Shown in pieces: positions 26,903 through 39,231 of a stretch of DNA of 64,000 nt. Within the stretch, counting starts at the first letter, position 1. Every line of letters starts with the position of its first letter. The position numbers and the translations under genes are program-made. Where the stretch lies: contig CM056558.1 of NCBI GenBank assembly GCA_029721515.1, forward strand, positions 11,253,240-11,317,239. The letters run 5' to 3'. Below the pieces are notes generated by a model. That model made no database searches. It was not told the DNA's origin and saw only the letters and a program-made list of their open reading frames with translations. The DNA is from Synanceia verrucosa (taxonomy: Eukaryota; Chordata; Actinopteri; Perciformes; Synanceiidae).

Positions 26903-27157
26903 GGCGGCTGTGGCTCAGTTTGGCCACCACTGGGAAGGTCAATGGTTTGATTCCCGCCTCCAGCAATCATGTGCTGTGGCAAGATGCCTAATCCCAAACT
27001 GCTCCAAATGCTGTGGATTGGTGTGTAAATGTGAAAAGCTCAATGGCTGTCTCCCACCATCAGTATGAATGTGTGTGTGTGTGAATGAGTAAATGTAAAG
27101 CTCTGTGGGTCAGATGAATAGAAAGGCACTATACAAGTACTGTCCATTTACATTTAC
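26903..27157 (+). mobile_element. tRNA-derived SINE
   Basis: It starts GGCGGCTGTGGCTCAG, like a tRNA A-box region, and carries a B-box-like GGTTTGATTCC at 26944-26954. The body continues with GGCAAGATGCC..AATCCCAAA, then TGTGTGTGAATGAGTAAATG, and ends AGGCACTATACAAGTAC.GTCCATTTAC, a typical tail of a common teleost SINE family. No flanking direct repeats were resolved. The 84-codon frame across it is not a gene. Confidence 0.75.
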
Positions 27158-30100
27158 ACTTGATTTATAGTTTACATTTTTCAAATTGTGACCTCCCCTT
27201 TGTGGGTATGAGCCAAAATGACACACAGACAGGCTAATTTACCTCTAATCTCTGACTTGAGATTTCCAAAAGAAAAATAAAAAACTCCAAATCTTCATGA
27301 TACTGAGAATTAGACCCAAGTCTAACCCTGACACTGATCCTCTGCTGACAAATATAACCGGCTCAAGTTCATTCAGTTGAGGTGTTCTCCACCCTAAGTT
27401 ATGCACTTAATGGATATGGTATAGAGTTTCAGGTTCCTGTTGTTGTGGAGGTCGGAGGCCTTTAAAAGCCACCATGTGCAAGTTATTCAGCACTGATCCT
27501 CTTCCTGGCTGCAATGAATCTTACCATGGGGTTTCTCTGGAAAGTAATCCAACGAGTGACAACTTCAGGAGGAATAAGGACAAAAATTCTTTATCATACA
27601 ATAGCATCAATGTGATAAATCCTGCCTGGAAGTGAAATATAACTAGTCTGCATTATGAGATGGTGATGGATATTTGGCAGTGTCAAAAAGCATGCATCTA
27701 TCAACAAAGAGACTGCACTGGTTAAATATTGTGATTAGTTAATTAATGTATAAGTCGACCAATACAAAATAACTTAGCTAGTGTAGAGATGATTGAAGTT
27801 ATTTTTCAAGCAAAAATGCTTATCGTTCACTGGTGAACTTTTTCAATACATTCTGTATTATGGTATTGTGACTTTAATATCTTTGGATTTTGGGCTGCAG
27901 GCTGGACAAAAAACTTTTTCTGATAACATATAGGCAAAACAATTAATCCAGACAATAACAAAAACAATTTCCAACTGAGTCCCTGAAATAATTCATGCTA
28001 GGGATTTCATAGCCACAGAAAAAAGTGCAGAAATAGTGACGCTTTTCAGTGCATTCTATGATTTATTTGAAAATGCCTTCAGATTTAGTAGTGCCTGTAC
28101 CTTAGTTAAACTATGAAAAGTACTGCATTCCTCAAAAACAACTTTATATCTTCTAACTTGACCAATAGACAAAAAATACCTTAAATTTTAATTAACACTG
28201 CTTATCATAAAACACAAGATACAGCTATCATCATGATTAATAGGAACTGTCCATTTAGATGTTGCCTGATATAGTGGCATACAGAACTGAATATAATGAG
28301 CAGTAAAAGCTTTATTCACCCTCCAAAAATCCCTTATTAAGACTAGAACTGCAGTAATCTATAAAAAACACATGAAATGTTAATAGATTTTAATGATTGA
28401 TGCAAAGATAATTGGCATGTCAGAAATGAATAACTATAGAACAGAGGTGTTTTGGAATATAATAGTTGAGCTGATGGCAGGGATTCAATCAATTTATAGC
28501 CATTGCAAACTTGAGAATACAAAATGATGAAAACCTGAAAAATCAAACCGCAATTGAATTAGTTTTTTTATTCATTCTTTACCCTGAAGCAATTACATTA
28601 AAAAATGAAAAAAATATATTGATGGATAATATGAGATAGTGTAACTGTGTTGTCAATTCCATATGAAATAAAGGTTAGTCATATTCAGTGCGGTACAGAC
28701 AAATTGAATGTCTCTTTAATAAAGTAATCTCAAAACCACTTAAGTACTAAGAGTGCAGCTTTCAAATTGTAAATACACAAATATACAAAAAGCATTCTGT
28801 TATTCACTGCATCTGATTTTTTCCATACAAAAAGTGTGATTTCTGCAGTGCGATTTGTATGTATGCACAAACACAAAATAATGTGTGAAAACAGATGTAA
28901 GCACTTAATGATTACACTGGAGTGTAGGGGACCTACTGACCATACCACGACCAGTGACAGGAGATATATGTCCTTGACAACAAAGAGCCATTGCTACACA
29001 GGGTGTATAATTTACGGCCCACTCAATAGCCAAGGGTGAAACACACATCAACTCCCCAGTATTTAAATTAGCTTTATTCCCTTGTCATTTGAATGCAATA
29101 AATAGGTCAGATGAACTGAATTAATTGAGACAATTCCACGGGCTGTTGGAAGGGTTTACATGTGTGGTAGCTTTGGTATGTACCTGCACATAGTACAAGT
29201 TATCATCCAGTGCTCTTCACAAAGAGGTCCATATTTCTAATCGAATATGGTCACAATTTAATCCAAATCCATATACAGAAAAACTTATCCTTTCGATCCA
29301 GCTTTCAGCAGACTTAAAGCAGGGCAGAGGTTTAAAAGCTACAGTACTGAACTATGTGAAGAATTCAATGGGCTAACAAGCCTTACCCCTTTATCAAGTC
29401 ATTCCAACCATTAAATATCCTGTAAAACAATCTGCTTCTTATTTTAGTGAGTTTAATTTATGTGAGAAATTTCTGAATTTATTTTCCATTTTCTTTTGTG
29501 CTTTATTCATTGGTTTCATGTGGGCAGTGATCAGTTGGAAATAAGTGATGCCACATTCTTCCATGTACCAATGCATTGAGCAAAATACAAATACAGATTC
29601 AAAAAAATGTTCAAAATTAAACTGAATAACAATTAAGGGTGTTTTTTTCTGAAATGTGATTGATTCCATTAACATTTAATGCAACAAAGAAACTGGAATG
29701 ATGATTTATGTCTTATACAGTGGTTCACAACATTGTTTGTTTCTTCACTTTGCCTGATTTAATATTAGTGAGTGGCTCTTTTATTAAGACAAGAACAATG
29801 GGAGATAAACCTGACCTGAAAGACTTAAGTAAAAAAGACTTGATAGTTGCCCTTAAGACAGCATACACACGCATAAGGCAATATTCCTAATAAGAAGTTA
29901 CTGTCAATCACAGAGCAAAATGCCTCCATGAACAAATTGCTATTCTTGTCACGTCACGCTTCTTGTACTGTACAATAATACTGCAGAGCAGAGCGGCAGG
30001 CTGTGCAGGGGTGTCCTACTTTAATAAATGAGCTGAAGCTCATATGCTTGCAAAGAAATCACTTGCCCCACAACATCAGAACAGCAAATGTCCTTATGTA

Positions 30101-31149
30101 ACTACATAATGTAGTGACAAAGTTAATTTGAGAGACATTTGGAGGTTCAGGGAAGTAGAATTATGGCTTGTATCAAGCATAATTTATTGAATTCCATCAT
30201 ATCCATAGCATATGTACTTATGATGGTCTCATTGTCTTTTAAGAAGTGTTACCAATACAATTTCCCACACAAAATATTTTTTAAAAGCAGTAGAATTTCA
30301 GGGAGGCTTAAAGGAAGAACAATGAGAGAAGTGAGAAGGGAGAAGAACTCCCACCCACACTGATGATATTGACTCATACTTCTCCATATCTAAATAGAGT
30401 TAATGACTTTTACATGGACCTTTAATATGTCACGTGCAGCAAGCAGATGGTCTGATGGAAATTGATGACAGGCTTAGGAGTCATTAGTAATGATACTATC
30501 TGGCAGCAGAAGTCCTGAAAACTGGTCCTGTAAGGGTGATATACTGTACTGGCTGCCCCTGAGCCTGGTGGAAAAAAAAATAAAAACATGTGGCAGGGAC
30601 CTACCGTGAAACTCTGGGTATTAAGGCATCAATATGCAGTAATTGCTTGCACTGCATGTTCAAAAGCTCAGATAGTATGATCAGTGCTGGTTGCTGAGCA
30701 GTATTTTCACAACGCCAAAACTATTAGAGTCATTAGCGGCCCTGCTGCGGTGCAATCTTTCGTCTATCCGGAGGGTGACCATTTGGGAATTGCAGGAACA
30801 CAACTAAGCTGTAAAAATACATTCCATATATTTTCTTAAACCTCATCTTAATTCAAAGCTGAATTGCTTTGTGGAAGAGTTTTCCACAAACAATAACAAT
30901 TAGTTTTTACAGTTGAGCTGTTCAGAGATTTGTTGTTATGTTTCCTTGACTGTTTTAAAGACTTCATTTGATGTTATGGCTCCATTGTAGAGACATTTTG
31001 TTGAGGAACTTTATGGCCCTCCAAACAAACAATCGTTTAAATTCAATTAAGACTTTGAAATGGTGCACTTGAAAATAGTACTTTTAGAGCTTTGTTTTTG
31101 TGCAGTCTTGACCTATGTGCAATCACTATATCCGGCACAGTGTACAGTA
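27158..31149. other. gene-free; candidate conserved stretches
   Basis: No supported gene. Balanced, repeat-free segments at 27400-27570, 28980-29170 and 30590-30800 look more constrained than the AT-rich matrix and could be conserved non-coding elements. A 60-codon frame at 29708-29890 has a lysine/aspartate-rich end but matches nothing known. Confidence 0.4.
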
Positions 31150-31167
31150 AATATATATATATATACA

Positions 31168-31222
<55 letters not shown>
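31150..31222 (+). repeat. (TA)n microsatellite with CAG interruption
   Basis: Two TA blocks (31150-31164 and 31169-31222) separated by a short CAG interruption. Confidence 0.95.
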
Positions 31223-31225
<3 letters not shown>

Positions 31226-31832
31226 TATACCATACATATAGTATGTAATATTCAAAAGACAGTAGGTAAACTCAGTGTAGGTGCTGTGAAGATCAACATA
31301 GCAAGCAATAAACAGTAATGGGATGACCTGTGCTTCTGCCCATCAGAGAATTTCATAATTCGCAATTAGTGGTCATTGTATTATAGTCAGTGCAACTCAA
31401 ATCTGGCTGAAGTGTCTGCACTCACTTACCTATCCGGAGGCATTGCAAATAAAATATCTCACTGGATCCAGACATGATTAATGACTGTCTTAAGAAGGGC
31501 TGCAATGGCAGATTAAGCATGTTTATGAGTGGGCTCATCTATTTTCAACATGTCATTATCGTTTACAGCATCGACTAAGCAAATGGCCAGAGTCTGTTTA
31601 TGAATACAAGTGCGATCCGTATTTTCCTGATCATTAACAGTTTGTAATAAGAAAGTTGATGAAAAGCAATGAATCTGAAAATGCACACAGGTGCAGTTAA
31701 GTGTATAAATCTCCACACAGAAAAAAAAATAATGTCATTTAACAATTTTGTGATTATTAATTGAATATATATAAAACTAGACCTGTACAGTATAAATATG
31801 TGCAGTATAAATATTATAATAATAAATCTAGC

Positions 31833-31953
31833 CTGCGATTAGATGGCGACTTGTCCAGGGTGTACCTGCCTTCCGCCCTAAGACAGCTGGGATAGACTCC
31901 AGCCCCCCTGTGACCCTATGAGGATAAGCGGTTGAAAATGGATGGATGGATAG
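31833..31953 (+). mobile_element. 5'-truncated SINE tail with 11-bp TSD
   Basis: It contains the tail of the teleost tRNA-SINE family seen in full at 49946-50309: GGCGACTTGTCCAGGGTGTA, CAGCTGGGATAGACTCCAGC, GAGGATAAGCGG and a (GGAT)n end. It is flanked by a perfect 11-bp direct repeat, ATAAATCTAGC (31822-31832 and 31954-31964). The tRNA-like head is absent. Target-primed reverse transcription that stopped early explains both the truncation and the duplication. Confidence 0.85.
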
Positions 31954-31964
31954 ATAAATCTAGC

Positions 31965-34366
31965 TTTTCAAAAATCCATTCATAAAAGGTAAGATAATAC
32001 AGGAGCTATTCCTACAAGAAATTAAATTGAAATTAGTGAGCTTGCCATCAAGTAAGAGGTAAAAAGTGATGCATGTCAGATATAAAACATCTTCAATTCA
32101 TTCTCTTGTATTATTTCTTCCTCACTCATTGCCCCTGATCTAACAATATCATTATTAAACATCTTGTCCTCATTAATCATGCTTTCATATTGTCTTCAAA
32201 AACTTAATTATGAAAACAAAAATGTTCAACAGCCTTTTTACTGTATTAGTAGGTGTCTTATCATTTGACTATCCTGATAAATTTTGATGAACCTGTTTGA
32301 TGAACAAATGTGAATAATTGATAACTGTTTTCCAATGGCTTGATTGTCACAAACCAAGACAAATAGAGTGGAATAGAATCATAAAATATTCACTCAAGTG
32401 TTGGCCTGAAAATTATTCATTTCAAAGTCATTTTACATGGATGCAGGTGTCCTCGCCGAAACAAGATAACTTGACCATGAACTTCATGGTAAAGGACAGC
32501 AACGAATGGGTTTATTGAAGAAATGTGTCCTGCTGCTGCTGTTTCACAGCTGAAGAAAGCTTATCAGTCACCATCAAGGCATTCAGGCCTCTTAGAGTAC
32601 AGCAAGTAACAGCAGCCAGGAAGCCTTCAGGTCAAGGTTCAAAGAGAGTTATCTCCAGAAAACACCAACCTTCACTCTGTCCCTGACATTTCTTCTGATT
32701 GAATTTTTGGTGTAGCTGTAAACACTGCAATGCTTCGAAAGAGCATCTCTCAGTCAACAAATGCAGCAACACAAATGATGAACTTTCAGCTCTTTTCAGC
32801 TAAACATCACCATGCATTATAACAATATCATCATGTTTACTCTCAAACTGTATCAGACCAATCTCGTGAACTGCAGTGGTATTTCCTGCCTTACTTGTCT
32901 AACTGTGGAAGTTAAAAATACAGGAAAATTATTCCATTTCATGGATTAGGATGACCAGTTCTATTCTATGTCTAAATTCTACCATAACCCAATTATTCAT
33001 GGTGGAAATGTATTCAAAATAATAGCAATGAGATAAAGCTCACCATTTACATCACGATGACTTGGTGCCATCTACTGTTAATATAGATATGACATTGTTT
33101 GGGGATGTTATGCATTACAAAGAGCAACAGCTCATATTTGAAATAAACTGCTATTTGGCCTTTTTTTGGTTAATTTGTGTTTTTACAGTTATCCAAAAGA
33201 AATCTCAATTTCTTTAACACCAGCATTATTAAAAAAGAAAAAAAGTTGTTTTTTTCTACTGTATGACAAACTTTCATAAAACCAAAGAAGAAACTAAAAA
33301 CTGACACAATTGTTAGCACATTAATATATAATTTGCATAAGCAAAGACCTGTTTTCATTATATATTTTTTTTCTTTTTAGAAATGTTGGACAATATTGAA
33401 GGCAAGCCTCATGTTTGCCACAAACAACTCATGAAGCAGCACAGGCCAACTGTAAAAATGCAATTTGTACCGGCAAACCTTTCTTAGAATTTCAATATGG
33501 CGCCTCCTTCAACGAGTGTGTGTTGCCATCGTGGACAAGTTGGATTGTGGGAGTAAGGTATTCATTAGCATATCAGTGACACAGATTAACATACATTAAC
33601 ATACATTATGGCTGAATTAATCATGGCATGGTGGAACTTGGAGAGGCATCTGAAAACAGTCTGCTCTGAAGTCGATTCAAGGAAGAAAGCTCACTGTTCG
33701 TGCATATAGTAATCTCATGCACAGCTCAAATAAGCCCATACAGCATGTACAGTAGCAGCCTATGATATCTGAGTGCTTGTATGCAGCTTATTCATTGATT
33801 TTTTTTCATATTCAGCATCTTCTTCTTCCTTGTTGTGGGTGCTCGACTTATTAGTACAAGATTTGGTTGTAATATAATCATATTTTTTTCATGGAGTTAT
33901 TTTACATAAATGATGTTGTTACAAGTGACAGTATGGATGATCTCTGTCTTTTAGGACAAATGTAAAAATGCAAGCTGGAAGGCTATGACCTACACTGCGA
34001 AGTCACCGATAATTAGAAACAAGGACCAGGATACTTTGGGGCCAAGTTGATGCCATATTTCCAAAAACATGAACAGCATAAACATAATGACACAAAGGAC
34101 ATATTAAACTCACTATTGATGCTTCCAATAGCACCCTATTTCATTTCCTGATAATTCTACGCTGTGATCAACAAATCTGTGTTGAAATCAAGTTTCATTA
34201 CGATGTGTTCAAGATCTAGTCAGTGGAAAAAAATGCATTATGCGAAGGTAAATCATAATATCATCATGATGAGTTCAATGTAATCTTGTAAGATTTTGTT
34301 TTTGGTAAGAAACGTGACTAAATACAGTTGTTTGAAGGAAATGTTTTTAGGGAGAATGAATGAAAA
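31965..34366. other. gene-free, AT-rich
   Basis: No supported gene. Around 33380-33560 the sequence becomes more complex and includes CAATATGGCGCCTCC, a YY1-like ATGGCG core. The reading frames at 32318-32518 and 33170-33358 are short and unlike known proteins. Confidence 0.5.
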
Positions 34367-34603
34367 TGGGTGGCACGGTGGTGTAGTGGTTCGTGCTGTC
34401 GCCTCACAGCGAGAAGGTACAAGGTTTGATACCCGGCCCGGGGCCTTTCTGTGTGGACTTTGCATGTTCTCCCTGTGTCTGCAGGGGTTCTCTCCGGGAA
34501 ATCCGGCTTCCTCCCACCGCCCAAAGAAATGCATGCGTATTAGGTTAAATGGCTAATTTAAATTAGGTGCGAATGTGAGTGTGAGTGGTTGTCTGTTTCT
34601 ATA
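34367..34603 (+). mobile_element. tRNA-SINE, 5' part (interrupted)
   Basis: It has the head of the same SINE as 49946-50309: GGCACGGTGGTGTAGTGGTT, GTCGCCTCACAGC and a B-box-like GGTTTGATACC. Next come TTTCTGTGTGGACTTTGCAT and GGTTCTCTCCGGG, up to GTCTGTTTCTATA. The SINE is cut here by a DNA transposon and resumes at 35773. Frames across it (34253-34556, both strands) are SINE-derived artefacts. Confidence 0.85.
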
Positions 34604-35194
34604 GGCGTTTTTCTACAGGCACGGTACGGTATGGTACGGCACGGTTCTACACGGTTGTGTCACTTTTCAACTAGTACCTGGTACTAGGTAGTTTTTCATA
34701 CCTCCTCAGCCCTGGCTCCAAGTGAGCCAAAGCAACACTAAAACGTGACTTCAGCTTACTGCCTTCCACTGATTGGCCAATGAGTGTCGTCAATGGAACC
34801 GTCATTGGATGCGTGATGTCCGACTTGACTGTAAAAGCCAAACACAACTTGACCCTGCAATTTTTAAAACCGGCAACTGCTTCACTATTGTTACACGACA
34901 AAATGGCATCGCAGAAAATGACACCATGGTTGGCCAGTGTCAAAAAGCCAGAGAGTGAGCAACAAAGACATGATCACTTTGGTGTACTCCACTGTTTGTG
35001 ATAGTAGTAGTAGTGCTGCTGTTGTTCTTCTCCTTCCCAGTTTCCCTGTTTCACATGTAAATGACATCATGGCAGTTTTGCGCTGCCATATGACGCCCAC
35101 GCCAAGGAGGTACTATGAAGTACTCAGGCAGTACTATGAAGTACTCAAGCCTTTTTACACGATGTGTCACACGAAAGCGCAAGACTATTGCTGG

Positions 35195-35694
35195 GTTTAC
35201 ATGACAACGGAGAGAAAAAAAACTCTTGTTTACATTACTGGGAGAACAAAAAATGCTGTAGTATGTACGCCAGGTCAGTAGTTGGCGATGTAACTTTGTG
35301 GAGGCATACCCCACGTGATCACTTTTTCCAGTCCACAGACCGGAATAAGTACAGCCAGCCACGAAAACACAAAGCAGAAATACTTTATGTGGCTGGCTGT
35401 ACATTGTTTTCACAAAGAAACACAGAGGACAATGGAGACAAAATGTGTTTGGTGTGAGAGCTTTGTCTGGACCGACGACGGGTTGCAATTGCTTCCACCA
35501 TTGTTGTAGTAATGTTGTTGCCTAGTTAGCGCATGGTAACTAGAATAAAGTGTAATGCGCATGGGCAAAGCGGAGCATGACGGCAGCGTCCTAACTGATA
35601 ATTCCAGCATCCCATTTACACGGCGAGAGAATTTGTTGCGTTTGAAACGCAACAAAATCTTTGAGTTTTATACTAATACCGTTGTCATGTAAAC
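35195..35694. mobile_element. inner inverted-repeat segment (possible third nested element)
   Basis: It is bounded by a perfect 16-bp inverted repeat: GTTTACATGACAACGG (35195-35210) and CCGTTGTCATGTAAAC (35679-35694). The 'CTGGGTTTACATGAC / GGCCCTGTTTACATGAC' style recalls teleost hAT-type termini. No target duplication was found, so it could also be an internal part of the surrounding transposon. It contains a perfect 14-bp hairpin at 35349-35402. Overlapping frames on both strands show no domain. Confidence 0.5.
35349..35402 (+). other. perfect 14-bp hairpin
   Basis: GTACAGCCAGCCAC (35349-35362) pairs perfectly with GTGGCTGGCTGTAC (35389-35402) across a 26-nt A-rich loop. It is the most regular small hairpin noticed in the window. 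Confidence 0.85.
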
Positions 35695-35772
35695 AGGGCC
35701 TCAGTTGTAATGGAAAAGCACCAAAACTGGGCTGTACCATGCCGTGCTATTACTGTGTAGTGGAAAAGTGCC

Positions 35773-35867
35773 ATACGTGCCCTGCGACTTCCAACTGGTG
35801 ACTTGTCCAGACTTGTCCCCCCCAACCCTCACCGCTTATGTGAGGATAAGCAGTAGAAAATGGATGG
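35773..35867 (+). mobile_element. tRNA-SINE, 3' part (interrupted)
   Basis: This is the continuation of the SINE started at 34367: GTGCCCTGCGAC, CTGGTGACTTGTCCAG, then a shortened middle, GAGGATAAGCAGTAGAAAAT and a GGATGG end. Together the two parts make one SINE split by the inserted transposon. The tail lacks the usual GGGATAGGCTCCAGCC segment, so it has suffered a deletion. Confidence 0.85.
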
Positions 35868-38064
35868 AATGGAAACTCTACTTAGTACTAGATTTGGTTG
35901 TATGCCAACAAATAGGTTATTATTTTTCATTTTCTGTTGATCAACAATCATCATCCCTGTGAAACAAAAAAATAAAAAATGAGTCATAAAATATGATTTT
36001 ATATGAAGTTCCTCACAAACAAAAAAAGAAATGTGTACCCTCCTTGAGGGCATAATAGTTCTTAACACTGACTCAATTCATGTCTTAAATGAATAACATA
36101 TCAATCAACTGGAAGTCCTCCTGCAGTCACAAATCCTAACCACTCTCAGCCAAGGTGGAGCAAATCCACAAAATGAATTGATAAATAAAGTGAGACGCAA
36201 AGTGTGTGTGTGTGTGGGGGGGGGATTAAGCTTACACATCAAATGTCACTGATTCCATTATCACCATTTTGGTCATGGCTACTTTTGTGGTTTGCTATCT
36301 CAGTGGAACACACAGCTGGGGTCCTATCTAGGTACAAACACTGATTCTGCCTTGGGCCCAGGTAGCACATTATATGGCACTGCTCTTGGAGATGAACTCT
36401 AAGCAGATAATGTCATTTCCTCCAATACTCATCATTAATTCCTGACTGCCAGGCATATTGTTAGAGCCCATATTGAGGCAAGGCCACATCATTGGTAGTG
36501 TAACTCAGGTCCTGACCGTCTGTTCCACTCAGTTAAAAGTAATATAAATAGTTTCCTTTTAAACACTACTTAAACAGCCCTCAAAGTGCTCCTAAAATTG
36601 TAATGTAATGAGAGTGCCATGCATGAAACTGGAACGCAAGTGCCAGAGTGGCTAGTATCACTTGAAAAGGGCCATTTAAAAGGCAAACTGCAGAGCTTGA
36701 TGGACAGCTCCTTCTCCCTGTTGCAACGTGCAAAGGGGCTGACAACTCAAATTATATGGTTATTACACCAGTCCAGTCTGGCTCTAAGGACCTGCTGACA
36801 CTTTCACAATAAACATGACCCATCACACAGCAAGCTTTTTGCCAGTCAAGAGCATGGTCATAATGAAAAGTAAGAGCCATTTCACTTTACCCTGAATATC
36901 TACCATAGGTAAAATATGCTCTCAAGCATGTCCTTTCTTCCACATCCTCCAACAAAGATTCAGATAAACAAAGCACAGTAGCACTGGTACAATGACACAT
37001 TTAACTTAAATGCTAGGTTACAATATGTATGAATAAGTCAGATATGTTAGCTTCTTTTCCAACCATTGTCATCAGTATAAACTAACACAAATACTGCTCC
37101 ATGACACTGAGATTCACAATCTGAGCATTGAAATGAACTCGACAAACCAAGCTAAAAAAAAACTGGAAACATAAAACAAACACCAGCAGCTGAAAGTCCT
37201 GACTGGTAAAAGTATCACTTTCAGAAGTACCCAAAGAAATCATTGAGAAAACATGAGCACAATCTTAGTTTACATTTTTATAGCTTTCTTTATGTCCAAA
37301 TTAACAAAACATTGTCAACAGAGTGGACAACATCCCCCCAATCCTTCTCGTGCTTACTAAATGATTCACTACCCTGGTATAATTGCAGTTTTTCATCATC
37401 AATAAATAGTAATTGATGACTTGGATGGCCATGAATTCAAACATCTTTGTAGTCCAGCACCATCATAGACCACATTTAATTTGTGAGCGGTAAGAAACTA
37501 TGCATACACTTTTGAAATATCCTAAACTCAACATCATATTTATGCACACTCATAATTTGAGATCAAGTCAATCAATTATTCTACAAAAGTTGTGGACCTC
37601 TCCTTAAATACAGAGACAGATTACTGATGGGAAGTTGCAACTCATTGCATGTTTTGACATGAAGTAATGATTTTCATTTTCTTATTTGTTAACATAGATA
37701 CAGACATTTTAAAGTCAGTTCATTATTCCGATCTAGGAAAACAGAAAGAGTAGCTTATTGGATGCATATTGACATACTGGAAAAATAATAAATATTCTAA
37801 AGGAAGATTTTTTTTAAAGCACTTGCCCCTTGTGTCCCTACTGACATGGGTTTATGTGTTTCACTTTAGGCCAAAGCCTTTACAAGATAGAATACCAGAC
37901 ACGGTTTCCATTTACTACATGTGACAGAAAACAATATAGTGACAGAATGTGGACTCTATCTGAACATGCTAAAAGTGGAACTTTGCAGTCATTCACAAAA
38001 TAATTTCACTGTATTTGGAGAAATGGCATTCAGAAAATAGGTAAGTTTCCACTGCTCTACATAT
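35868..38064. other. gene-free
   Basis: No supported gene. A (GT)n plus G-run patch lies at 36204-36225. The segment 36590-36800 is more complex than its surroundings. No repeat family was recognised. Confidence 0.5.
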
Positions 38065-39211
38065 TTATGTTACAGTGACTTCAAATTCTTCACTGAAAGT
38101 GTCACTTTCAAGGCTTTTACTCTCAGTGCTCAATTGATCCAGATTAGACAATTTGTTACTCTTAGATAATGCTTTAAGTATACCAATGCCCACCACAGTA
38201 TAGCTCAACAGAGTTAAAACATGACTCTTGGTATAGCCTGACTTGTTCTCATCTAACATGGATGGAATCTGTAGTGGTTTAAGCAACTCCACTTCCTTGG
38301 GGGAACGATTTATACATCACACAACATCTGAACCAGCAGAAGGCCTGACAGCCTCAGAAAAGGGAATGTCAGATATCTGACTGAGGTTTTATGCCAGTTT
38401 TCTGGCCATATTGAGTTCTGTGGTTTGGGTCAGGGAATACTGAGGCCTTAGAGAGATTCAATACAGACATTTTGTTGATGTTCTAAGAGATGGTCCGCTT
38501 GACATTTTGACACTACCTCTATTAGTTTTGTCCATTTCCACCACTGGCTTGTCAGTCAGAGTGAGAGATATGCTGGAATCTCAAGTCTGAATATCTCTAA
38601 ACGGTTGATTAATCATGCGCAAAGGTCTGTCAATTGATCATCAGAATATGGACCTTTGTCAAATACCAAATTACACAAAAATGCAAGACCCAAGTGATTA
38701 ATTTTCCACAATAGTCATGTTCTGTTAGATTAGAACTGACATTTAGGTAAGGGTAACTCGTAAGTAAGCAATTCGGTCAGTAAGACACAAGTGGTTTCTT
38801 TTTGTGATCAGCATATGGATGGATACATTTTAAAGGGAAATTGTTGCTACAGAAACTAAATTTGCAAAAAGAACGATATGGAATGTGAAACTGATGCATC
38901 ACAACAAATTATATTTCTAAAGAGGTGTATATTTGTCTCAACCCCCCTCTGCAGAACAAAATTTTTACATCTAAAAGCCAGGTCAGGGGATGGGGGAAGC
39001 TGCCCAAAATAGTTCATACTGGCTAAAATTACATGCAAGACCGCCATTCTAAAGCATTTAACAAAAGGGCCATCCAGTGGCATAGCATGGCATTGAAATG
39101 ACAGTCTTGTCCTTGCATTGTTTGATACGTCACAAGATGGCAGCGCAGTATCTCTTTAGCTCCTAGAGGTCACGGTGGATGGGTGCACCACTAATCTCTG
39201 ATACTCACACT

Positions 39212-39231
39212 GGGATTGGGTGGGGGGAGGG
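39212..39231 (+). other. G-quadruplex-type motif
   Basis: Four G runs of 3, 3, 6 and 3 with loops ATT, T and A fit the quadruplex rule on the plus strand. Confidence 0.6.

Larger units (their letters stand above)
34604..35772. mobile_element. 1.17-kb DNA transposon inserted in SINE, ATA TSD
   Basis: The host SINE breaks at TATA and resumes at ATACGTGCCC, so the inserted block is flanked by a 3-bp ATA duplication (34601-34603 and 35773-35775). The ends are related inverted repeats: GGCGTTTTTCTACAGGCACG on the left, and on the right a complement beginning GGCACTTTTCCACTACAC. Both ends have repeated GGTACGG/GGCACGG words. A 3-bp duplication suggests a PIF/Harbinger-type element, but that is inference. 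It encodes no recognisable transposase. A direct repeat of GTACTATGAAGTACTCA (one base differing) lies at about 35109-35147. A second inverted-repeat segment occupies 35195-35694. Confidence 0.65.

Noticed and set aside
29708..29890. 60-codon frame with a lysine/aspartate-rich end, at first sight like a small actin-binding peptide
   Set aside because: It does not match thymosin-beta or any other small protein on inspection and has no supporting context.
34253..35655. Overlapping frames on both strands around 35 kb, suggesting a dense gene
   Set aside because: All lie within a SINE and nested DNA transposons and none contains a transposase motif.
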